A stretch of DNA of 64,000 bases, taken from positions 248,733 through 312,732 of the forward strand of contig VWZX01004673.1 of assembly GCA_013399015.1 (NCBI GenBank), given 5' to 3'. The DNA comes from Galbula dea (taxonomy: Eukaryota; Chordata; Aves; Piciformes; Galbulidae). Each line of letters begins with the position of its first letter. Positions within the stretch are counted from its first letter, which is position 1. The notes below the pieces were generated by a model that was given only the letters and a program-made list of their open reading frames with translations, ran no database searches and was not told the origin of the DNA. Of the stretch, positions 39,460 through 49,659 are shown piece after piece. The translations under genes were made by a program, and so were the position numbers.

Positions 39460-42310
39460 AGCAGTTACAAGAACTCAAGAATGTTTCCTTGGCTAATACG
39501 AATAAGTTATATTTTGTATATTATGAATGTTACCTGCCAAAAAAAAAAAATCTTTGAGACTTTGTCTGCATTCCCTCTTTATATTTATTTTCAAAGATGT
39601 TCTACCTTTTATTTTTGTTACATTGCTTTTGCAGTTGATGCGAGATACAAATGTCAATGAGGGAATATTTTCTTTTAACACTGTACAACCCTAAACAGGC
39701 ATGTTAAGAAGTAGTTATTTTTGTCTGAATTAGCTGGTTGCAGGTGGCAGGGTTTTTTGACTTACTCTTGGGAAACCAAGCTCAAAGGTTGGTTTTAACA
39801 GGCAAACACAAAACCAAAAGCTGTCAGAACAGGGCCAGATGCTGAGAACTTGCCCCTTTACCCCCTCCTCCACCCTAGTGACTCCCATGAATTTTGCCAT
39901 AAATACCAAACACTACCTGTCCAAAGCTGATGAAAGGCATCAGATTCAGGTTTGGTGTTAATTTTTTCAGTGATTGGGTGTTGGAACACATGGTTCAGGG
40001 AAGTGGTGGAAATCACTATCCCTGGGAGTATTTGAAAAACACATAACAATTCTGTGCTTCTCAGATGTGCAAGAAGTAATTGGCAGTGGGAAGTTGCTAG
40101 AGCCTTCTACTACTCATCTTTGAAAAGCTAAGGAACGGGAGAACTCTGCACCAACATAGCAGTTTTCATGAAAGATCATTTTGTTGTACTGCTGACAGTT
40201 TAACTTCACATCCAAAACCCACCTCCTCAGCACACAGCAAGATCCATCTATCATGTAGGAACCCAACTTACTTGCAGAATGAAGTTAAAACCTAACTTCA
40301 GGCAAGTGGTCACTTCTCAAAGATCAATGTTTTGACTTGAAGTGCCTGATCTTCCTGTTGTTGTGTGGTCCTAGTGTGTAGCAGCACTGTGAAGCAGGCA
40401 ACATTTAATTACAGATCCGAACAGCAGCTAGCACTTAAGATCCAAAGCAGCCGTCAATGGCAAGAACAGCAGCTTCAACGTAAGACACATTTTGTGTAAT
40501 GTAAACAAACATCCTGATACCATACTGTGTTTACTACTTCCCCACGTTTCTGGCAGTAAAATTGGTGTTTGGGATTTTTTTGTAATGTGAAAGAACAACT
40601 GGTTTAGGTTATATTGGCATTTTGAAGTAAGACATGTTCCTGTCAGTGCAGCACTTGTGGGAATGGGGGGAGCTTTGAAGGGAAGGGGGGCAGTGGTTAT
40701 ACTGAAGTAGTTCTGGTAGCTGTCGACTTAACGTGGCTTTGTGGCAGTGACTTCAAACTGCTGTCTGTTAGGTTTCTAAGCTGATGTGCTGACCTTGCTT
40801 GCAAGTCATGCTGAATTTTCAGTAAAATTAAACTAAATAAATGGATTGGCTGTGAAAACAAACTGCTTCAGTACCAGCTTACATAATTGCTGAAAGCCCA
40901 AAGACCTTGAAGGCTTCCATTCTACACTTATACAAAACCTTTATAATATACAAAGCACTATGCAGGTATTTTCCAGTACATTGTTAAAGTACATTTTAGA
41001 TCTCAAAGAACACTGAAGATATTCTCCAGGTGGTCAGTGAAGTGATGGCTCAAATCCTTGACTCAAGTCTTCACCTCCCTTCAAAACAATTGGCTTGTTA
41101 GAGAACTCAGATGAAATGTTCAGGTTATTTCCAGTATTTGTTGTTGTGACAAAGTATTGGTGTTCTTCAGTAATTTCCTGTGTTACACCAAGTAGTCTGG
41201 CCTGAGATCTTTCACAACAGGACACAAGGACAGTAGGTTCTGCTTAGTCACAAGAGTGCAGAGCTCCCCTTGTGCCAGCTTTTTGCTGAAATGCAGCTTA
41301 GGAGCAAGGACATTTGTTACCAAAAACTGTCTTGCCCAGTCTCTTCTTCTAGCAGTTCAGTCTTTGTTTCTCATGTTCTGTACTGGTTTAACTGTAGATG
41401 AGTGTTGCAGGGCACTACAGTGGAGTTCAGGAAAGGCTGTGTAGCTAGAAATAACTTCTAGGGCCTTTTTGACCCAGTCGTGAGGTTTATGGTACAGCAC
41501 TGTTCGGGCCTTATAAGGTCGTTTCTTCTAAGCAGAAATGCACAACAAGGACTGAGATACCAATATTAAAATATTTCTCTTTGAGCTGCAGAACAGTAGA
41601 GCCAACTCCTCCAAGTAAGACAATACAATGAAGGTTGGCACAGCTTGGTGTTACACTTTCCTTGCCTCCTGATTTAGAGCTTATACTTCTGACACTTAAA
41701 GAGGTTTCACTGAAGTTCATCAAAATGTTTACCTGTTGATAATAGCCTTTTTAAAATCATGCCAGGGCTAAAGCATTGGGATACTGAATTCAGAAGTATT
41801 TGAAACTGCTGCTCTCTGGCAGAAAACTGCTCCATATGTGGTTTGGTTTTTTGAACCTTAAGAGCTAAAAGTTGTGGTGCCCTTGTTCCTCTAGCAAAAG
41901 ACTCCCACCATTGACATGCCATACAGTCTAAATTTTGGATGACAGCAGAGAAGAAAAAATGGCTTTCATTGTCCTAGAAACTGCGCCAATCAATTGAGCT
42001 TGATGGATTTACAAATGTAACAAGGAAAGGAGCAGAAAAAATACATGGTTGAATTGTGTCCTGTGATGAACTAGGAGGAACTGGATTTGGTTTAAAAGAA
42101 AAGTGCATCTAGAATGTGTTATTGATAGCCCACAGAAATAAACACTTCCTATAGCATCCATGGTCACTTGTCTTGCTGGTGGAGAGTTTTCTGGTATTTT
42201 GCATTTTACAGTTAACTATGAAATGTTTGTGGGTTTATTTTCATGTTCTTAGTTTGACAATAAAGGCTTTGGAGGAGACAGTTGTGTGTTCCTTCATACC
42301 AAGGCATTGA
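39460..42310 (+). other. HSP90AA1: HSP90AA1 3' UTR and downstream region
   Basis: The sequence after the TAA stop starts with attttgtatattatgaatgt, which resembles the start of the mammalian HSP90AA1 3' UTR. Candidate AATAAA signals are at about 40836 (aactaaataaatgg) and about 42258 (gacaataaaggc); the second is followed by GT-rich sequence typical of a cleavage site. Which one is used cannot be decided from sequence alone. A CR1 fragment lies inside at 39978-40043. Confidence 0.5.
39978..40043 (+). mobile_element. Short CR1 LINE fragment
   Basis: The run ggttcagggaagtggtggaa followed by atcactatccctgggagtat matches the internal part of the CR1 3' region (the segment reading agggaggtggtggagtcacc in typical copies). 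It is an old, short remnant lying about 520 bases after the HSP90AA1 stop codon. Confidence 0.7.
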
Positions 42311-42314
42311 TTCG

Positions 42315-44895
42315 ATAGGGTGAGGAGGAAGAGGAGGGTGTGGGGGGTAGAGGGTGGTAACTGTTGGCCAAGCATTTCATTGTGAGTACTTTAAAATACA
42401 CAAGTACGGTTTCCAAGTACATTTTGCTGTGCCATTTTTTTCTTAACCTATTTATGATTAGTTTTAATAATGTTGTTGAGCTGTCTTTCTGTATTAGAAA
42501 ACAACATAGTCCAGAGTAGTTTTTAAAGCAAAAAAAATTTTTTTTGTTCTGAGGAGAGCTCGGATTTCCAAGTCCTCTTCCCCTAGTTCTTCCTGAAGCA
42601 GTATATAAAGTTATTAATAGGCTTCTCTTTCCATTGGAAGTAGCAACTAAAACAAGTGCTATTCATCTCCAGAAGCCATGCACATATCCAGGTAAGAAGT
42701 CCTGGTGTCAGAAAGTAGGTGGTTTTCATTAACCAGTCCCCAAAAGTTTGGTAAAACATTAAAAGTGGGGCAGAAGATACATGAGAAGTCTCTGAAGCCT
42801 GTGCTCCATCTTTAGGCTTTGCCCTGCAAGAGCCGAGCTCTGCTGGCCACAGCCCCAGGGCTTTAAGGTTTGCTTTCATCTTGGACAAATGAGTTTTCTC
42901 AAGGGCTGGGCTCCTTTGGGGCGCCCTGTGAGACAGCAGGCACCTGTTGGTAAGAGAAGGAACACGGACACCTTTCCAAATGAGAGAAGAAGTGTGCTAC
43001 CTGCATTCTCAGCTGGCCAGAAAGCCTGGACTTAGGGAAAATTAGAGCTACCTAGAACTGGCACAAGGTCTGTGCAGGGTTAAGAGCTTTTTCCAAGAAC
43101 GACAAGGAGAGCCAAAGCACCAAGCAGCAGTACAGTGAATGAGTGCAATGAACAGCTCAAGCAAGCATTTCTATGCCTCTGTAACCCTCTGCCCCTCCTC
43201 GTTCATACTGCACCAGCCAGGTATGGCTGAAAGCTGCCCTGGATTGCTGATGGCATTTCATGTGCACTTTCAGAAGTAGAAACCAAAAATCTTTCTTGAT
43301 AATCTGTTGTCTGGCTGTGCCCCTGCTGCCTGACCCCTGCCCAGATGGGTGCTGGCAGTGGTTTCATTGTGCAAGCCTTGGCCTGGTCTCAACCTTACAG
43401 TCAGATTTCATCTGTAATCTCTCACAGACCAACAACTCTCTTTCACCCCCGGTGCCAGGACCTTGTGGCTAACAGCTGTTGCCTGTAAAGCATCAGTAGC
43501 TCATTTTGGGCAGGCTTTTGTGGGAGAAATTACTCTAAACCATGTGTTTGCACTAAGGACATTGATGATATCTGCTCATTCTACGCAGCTGGTGCTACAG
43601 ACACTAACACAGTGCTGCTTAGCTTCTGCCTCAGTGGTAGGAGGTGTTGGGAGATATTGTATTAGACTTTTGGCTTTTCTGTTTTGTTCTGAAACTGTTT
43701 GGAGAACCCAAAGAGAGGGAATAGCTATCAGATGGTCCAGGCCAGGGTAGAGAAGGTAAGGAGATAGGAAAGGACGTGTCTGGAAAGAAAAACAGTGTAT
43801 ATGATAGGGTCTAGCTCAGCTGGAGGCAGAAGTGGGGTGGAAGGCTTGTGGAATTTGTGAGCTGCTCCCAGTGCAGCTGCTTCCACTGTCACCTCCCTAG
43901 AGACCTGATCTGGTGCCTTCTCAGAGCAACAAGCCACTGCCAGCTCCAGAGTGAGATACCTGTTTTACTGAGGCTTATATGGTCATTTTAAAATTAAGCT
44001 AAACAAGTAGTACTTTCTGCATTGTGCAGGAAGATGCAAGAAAGCAAGATAGGAAGGAAATAATAGGAAGAAAAGGAGTTTGTTTTGAAGCAGTAAAACA
44101 AACTTGTTCCTCATTTTTCTATAAAAAGGAAGAAAGAGAATGGAGATGTGGCCTTTGAAGGGTCAAGTCAGATCTGCTTCTTTGTGGAAAATGGACCTGG
44201 TGCATAGTTCTCTGGTAAATCTGAAAAAAAATACTATTCCTCGTATTTAAAAACAGGTTCCTTTTCTCAGTGAGTGATGGCAAGTAAGGGTGATGGGATC
44301 TAAGTCCTCCAAATCATACGTGATGGATTGTGATTAAGAGATGCTTAGAAAGTATTATGTGTCCAATTGCAACTGTCCATCTAACAGATGGGAGATCATC
44401 TGCTGCAGCAAACAGCAGGAGGAAATAGCACTGACTGTCCTGGCTGGCTCTGGAGTGGTTTTCCCTTTGAATACTGACTATTTTCTGTCAACCTGAAGGT
44501 CACATGAATGAAATTAGGCTACAGAAAATAAATGGGTGAACGCAGAGGCAGAACATCGCATCTCTGGCTACCAGCCCTTGCAAACTGAACTGTAGATGTG
44601 TGTGCATGTCTGTGCAGACGTGTTTTATATAGATATATACACTTAGAGAAAGGTAATGGCTAGAGGTCTCACCCTGCTGGGCTATTTTGTGCATATTGCT
44701 GCTGTAGATGTCCACATAGTTGGCGCTGGTGAATGCATTGTGAAGAGCAGTCTGGAGCCTCTAGCAGCAGCACAAAGTGCTTTCAGAGGACTTCACTCTC
44801 TTTTTTCCCCACCTTTCTCAAAGAAGTGAAGCTTCCAGGCTGATGGAGCTGAGCAGGACATGTGTGAGAGGTGGAGGTGGGGCAGCCAGGGGCCC
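42315..44895. other. Intergenic, no gene recognised
   Basis: This lies between the last candidate HSP90AA1 poly(A) signal and the promoter of the unnamed gene. Open frames reach about 100 codons on both strands, with no motif and no matching splice phases. A poly-T-rich tract lies near 42535. Nothing else is supported. Confidence 0.4.
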
Positions 44896-44900
44896 CAGCC

Positions 44901-44907
44901 TATAAAA
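44901..44907 (+). promoter_or_regulatory. Possible TATA box of the unnamed gene
   Basis: TATAAAA sits only 37 bases before the preferred start codon at 44938. If functional, transcription would start near 44930 and the 5' leader would be under 10 bases, which is unusual. It may instead be a chance A/T run inside a longer leader that begins further upstream. Confidence 0.35.
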
Positions 44908-44937
44908 TTGGAGGAGGGGGAAGGTGGTGAGAGCAAG

Positions 44938-47900
44938 ATGGCTTCAGCTGAGAAGAGGAAGAGGTGGAGGAAGAGATGTGGGTCTGGACAGCCCCTGGAG
45001 GGTATGAAAGGAAGGGAGCTCCTGGTTGTGGGGTGGGTGTACAGTAACTGAATGCTAGAGTGGGAGGGCTGGGGTAGAGGGTAGACTCTCAGCATGGCTT
45101 TGAGTTTGTCCCTATAGTTTGGTTTGATGGCTTGAGTACAAATATCTCTTTAAGGTTTCAGAAAATTTGTACTGCCTTTAAAAAAGTTCACTTTGCAGAG
45201 TATAAGCTTCTTTAAGAAAACAAAAATTCTCCTGCTGCCATGAAGGACCAGTGAATCAAGTCACTGCTTTGGTAGAAGACAGTGGCTTCTTCTTGTTTGT
45301 TTTTAAATATAAGCTGCCTTTTATTGAGAACTTAGCACAGACTTTGTGAAGGACTGACCAACCTTTCTAGGCATAAAGGGAGTTACCATGTCTGGGCAAT
45401 TTATTGATGAGAAGATTTTTCTCTAATGTGTTCTACCCTCTGACTGTTTTAGTGGAAGCTCAGGAAATGAAGGATTCTGTTAAAGGCCCAGGCTACATAG
45501 AAAGACTGGCACATAAATACATGGTAACTTTTTTTAATTGCTGCTTTTCTATCTCCCTATTAAAACCTAGTTTAGAAAATGTTAATTGCTTTGTCATTAG
45601 CTTGATAGTGCAGCTGGTTGTGCTGGAAAAGTGTGCATGAAGAACAGGTGTGGATGACTTCATTCAAATGGTGTCATCTGCAAAGAGACAAAAAGGGAGT
45701 GAGGAAGCTACTCCACTTCTGTGCTGCCACCTGGGGAATAAGGAGGCTTTGTGTTTGTAAGGTCTCTGCAGCAAGAGCTTCAGAGAAAAGGAGGCTTTTT
45801 TTTTTTTAATGAAGTTATTTCAGAGGTGGAGTAACTGTTCCTAGCACATGCAATGCATGTTCTGGATAGCTTCCTGTGATGTTTTTTTGGGTGGAGGGAG
45901 GCCAGGCTTCTACTTTTTTTTCTTCCACTTGCCCATCCCAACCAGCACCCCATATTTGGGTTATTTGGGATAATGTGGAAGCACAAGCTGGCTTCAGATG
46001 GGAAAGCTTTGGAGAAACACATCTGCAATTTGTACTAGAATTTCAGCTTTAACCTGAAGCTGTGTTAACTTCTGCTTTGAGTAGTATTTCTCTCCTTTCC
46101 TCCTCTGCAGCAGAAGTGCACTGTAGAGTCGAGTACGGAGTCTGAATCTGAATCCATTGTGGAGGTAAGAACTTACTCTGTGAAACGTCTGGATGGTGAT
46201 GGGATTCCCTGATGGGTATCCAGCCCTTCCTTCAGTTTCAGCAGGGAGAGGCCAAGTCATGGCTCCTGGGGTTGCTGGTTTTGTGACTGTAAAAGAAGAG
46301 CTGGGGGGGGAGGGAGGGAAACCCCCAACAACCCCAAACACAGCACTATTCTATCCATCAGGCTTTTCCTTCACAACTGTTACTAAGTTTAGACAAATTA
46401 ATTCTGGGAGGATGAGGCAGGGAAGTGCTGGTTTTAGGTAGAGAAAAGTACCATATGGACTTCCCTGCTAAGAAAATGCTTAAAGCTGCACTGGGTTGTT
46501 TCTGGTGGTTCAATTTCAGCAGCTCTGGTCCAGTGGGATTTCTACAGCTCTGGGTGGAGAACCAATACCTTCTGACTGCCCATTTTGGATGAGGAGATTT
46601 GAGAGCAGCTCTGCTGCTGTGGCAGTTACTTACAAGTGCTGGTAATTTTCTGAACACTGTCCTGCCAAATCCAAATCAGTGTTTAATGTTGATGGAAAAA
46701 GCACCTAATTCTGGAGCGGACAACTAAATACTTGATTTCTGAGTAAAAGTCTTCAGAATTGATGCATGCTGTTAGTGCACATGGAATACTGTGCTCTGAG
46801 GCTTAGAGGAGCTATCTGCCAGGAACCTGCCACTTTTACTTTCCAGAAAGCACAGAGGAAAGCTCAAGCTGTCCATGATTGTCTTCTGGGAGAAACAAGG
46901 CTGGAAGTTTAGTTGTCTGGCTGGACTCTGGCTGGGCTGAGTGGAGGGGAGGCTTGCAAAGGTGCCAGCCTGGATGAAGAGCGGGTTGCTCTGGAAAAAG
47001 GTGCTGAGGCAGGTGCCTAGGCCAGGACTGGGGGGATTTCTGGGCTCAGAAAGAGAAGCACAAACTTCATGCTTTTCTCTGTGACCCATGTCTACCTGCT
47101 AGGTTTGCAGGGATGTCTGTGTCCTTGAACTAGCACAAGAACACAGTCACAAATTGGCTTGGATTTCAGCTCCTCCACTAAAGCCTTCAGGTTCCTCTTG
47201 TGAAGAGAAAGGCTTCTCCAGGGCACCGCTTTGCACTAGGCGTGCTCAGGCTTTCCTCCTTCCCCACTGTCCTGGTTTGAGTTAGAACAGAGCTAATTCT
47301 GTTCAGTGATTTTACTTTTTAGTTGAAGCTCCTCTGAGAAACTGCACTTTCTAAAGCTAACAACTTGTTTTTGCAGACAGTGCCAGCTTCTAGCAGTGAT
47401 AAGGCCTAATGTTTAGATTTACTCCCAGGGATTGGTATGCAGAGCAAGGTCACTGCTGAATCTTGTGTCTCACACTGGTGGGTGCAGGGTAAAGGCTGAA
47501 CCTTCAGTGAAGAGCAGACAGGACAGGTGACCCTAAACTGGCCAACTAAAGTATTCCATCTCATATATGTAATATTTGATATATAAACTGGAGGTCAGCT
47601 CCCCCTTGCTAGGTTGCTGGATTGCTAGATTATTCTCCCTTCTTGGTTCCTTTCTCTTGCACTTTGGTGATCCACAAGTTCCTGCATCCAGTACCAGGAT
47701 CCAGCCCCTGAGCCTGAATCCCATCTGCTGCTGAGGCCTTCTGCTGCAGCATCAGCTGTGATGTAGTTACCATCACGGGGGCGGGGAGGGAGGTTGAGTT
47801 TTGCATAATTTGTATATATTTAATTTATCATTATTATTAAAGTAGTTTTAGTTTCCAATCCACAAGTCTCTGTCTCTCTTTTATCCCCTTTCCCTTCCTG

Positions 47901-49533
47901 TGGAGGGGAGGAGGGGGGGAAGGAAGAGGAGGTAACAAGGAGTGTCTGTCACTGGGTTGGTGGTCAGCCCAGCCTCAACCCTCCACACCCACTGAAAGCA
48001 GACACAGCAATGACTGGCAGCTTGTGCTCCAAGCAGCTGTGGTGGGTCCCTTTTAAAGGAGCCATTTCCTTGCAGTGAACTTTTTTCCCTTTGTGTGACT
48101 GCTTTGTACTGTATGCTATGGAAAGGGAGTCTTCTTTTTTTTTTTAAATAAACCCAGGCTGTGAGCACTCCTCCAGAATGATGTTTCTTAAGCATTAATT
48201 TGTGAAGAAAGTTCTTTGTCCAAGTTTGGGTAAGTCCATGTTTAACTATGTAGGGAAAAGAAGCCTGAAACCTCAGTGTTACAGCAGCAATACTGAGAGT
48301 GGTTGAAAGGACTGAGTTTGACTTTGTTGGTTACAGAACACTCCAAAGGATAGCAAATTTGTAATCCAGCTAATAAGGGAGAATTTCAGACCATCCCTAT
48401 GTAAAAGAACAAAAACGGACCTAGGTGGGAGGGAAGCTTTCTGAACTCTAAATGGTATTTTGTCTCCTATTAGTTAAATACTGATTTGGTTAACTTTGGT
48501 GGAAAGGTATCCAATAACTCAGTGTCCTCTTTATAGCAATGGTTTAAAGTGATCTTAAACTTAGCTCTCCTCAGTTTTCTCTATTTTAGGCTAAGTTTAC
48601 CAGGCCTTTAAAAATTAGACTGAGATACACCTTTTCCTGTCTTTTAGCAAGGGGACAATCTGGCTTCCTCTTGTCTAGGAATTTTACCTACTCTGGTTTT
48701 CCTTTGATCAGTAATTCATAGCAAAGTGCTTCATAAGCCTACGTTTACTTCTCTTAAATAGGTTGGGCCTAGACCACTTGCTGGACGACTCAAGAAAGCA
48801 AAGGACTCCAGAGGACTGCAAGTAGGTTTGGCAGCAGCCTCATGCTCAGTTGTAGTATTCAAAAATTTAAAATACAGTGGGAATAAGACACAAATCTGTG
48901 ACTTACACTGAAGGGGTTTAAAGACCACATTGCTGCTTGTATTTTTTTTGATGGACAAATAAGCATCCACCATTATTACAGAGACTTCTGTTTTAGTTTT
49001 TAGATCCTTATGATGGTGATTCAGAAGATTCATCCACTCACTCTGACTGTAGCTTGAGTTCTTTAAGTAGTATAAAAGTTGCACCATGGGCAAAAAGTGC
49101 CCCAAAAGCCATGGCTTTAGAGGATGCTGGTACTGCAGAAGATGGAGAGTCCTTCCCTCAACCTCCAGACTGGCTTTGCCCAGAAACAAAAGTCAGTGAA
49201 CTTCACACAGTAAATGACTGTAAAGAACTGCTGGAACTGCCTAGCCAAGGGAAGCATTTCCTGGGAAGCCTGCTGCAGCCTGAACTACCAAGAGCCACAG
49301 AAGCATTTACATCCATGCAGCTAAGAGCAGACCATTCCTTACTGATGAGTCTTAACACATCAGCTTCTACAGTTCTCCTTGCAAGCCCTGGTGACGGTGC
49401 TCCACAACTGATCCTAGCAGCTGACTGTGATAGCCCAATGGCTGAAGAACCCCTAATTAAGAGAAAACAAGGGATTCCCATTCCAGAAAGTGCTAGTGAA
49501 AAACTAAGAAGAAAGAAATTCCGTGCAACTTAA
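44938..49533 (+). CDS. Unrecognised five-exon gene (261 aa, nuclear-like, Ser-rich)
   Basis: Exons 44938-45001, 45453-45523, 46111-46164, 48762-48821 and 48997-49533 join in frame to 786 bases, all with GT donors and AG acceptors. The start has a good context (A at -3, G at +4); a weaker in-frame ATG at 44860 would add 26 residues. Residues 6-13 (KRKRWRKR) look like a nuclear localisation signal. Exon 2 has GPGYIERLAHKYM. Residues 51-63 are an acidic serine run (ESSTESESESIVE). Exon 5 begins FLDPYDGDSEDSSTHSDCS, then is low-complexity, and ends with a basic tail (SEKLRRKKFRAT). No enzyme fold, zinc finger or membrane segment is visible; it is probably largely disordered. AATAAA at 49628-49633 fits the transcript end. 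I do not recognise the family. Four phase-consistent junctions argue strongly for a real gene. Confidence 0.75.
47268..47987 (+). mobile_element. Solo LTR, avian ERVL-like
   Basis: This element starts tgtcctggtttgagttagaa and ends tcaaccctccaca, so it has the TG...CA termini of a retroviral LTR. It is flanked on both sides by the same five bases, cccac, a target-site duplication. The interior has an AT-rich section with repeated TTATTA-like runs near 47820 followed by ccacaagtctctgtctctct and a purine-rich end, as in avian ERVL-type LTRs that open with tgtcctggtttc. No internal retroviral genes are present, so it is a solo LTR of about 720 bases. It sits in the third intron of the unnamed gene. 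Orientation is inferred from the family resemblance. Confidence 0.75.
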
Positions 49534-49627
49534 TCTGAGGTATGAATCAATCACGGGAGAGATGTTCTGAAGAATGAATCTGGTAGAGATTTCTTTTGCA
49601 GATGGTACCTGAACTGAACAAACTTTA

Positions 49628-49633
49628 AATAAA
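49628..49633 (+). other. Poly(A) signal of the unnamed gene
   Basis: A canonical AATAAA lies 95 bases after the stop codon of the unnamed five-exon gene. It implies a short 3' UTR ending near 49650. Confidence 0.6.
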
Positions 49634-49659
49634 ACTGGCTTGAGCCTCTTACAAAAATG

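Noticed and set aside
43463..43750. 95-codon plus-strand open frame upstream of the unnamed gene
   Set aside because: No phase-compatible donor towards the 45453 exon and no motif; not included as an upstream exon.
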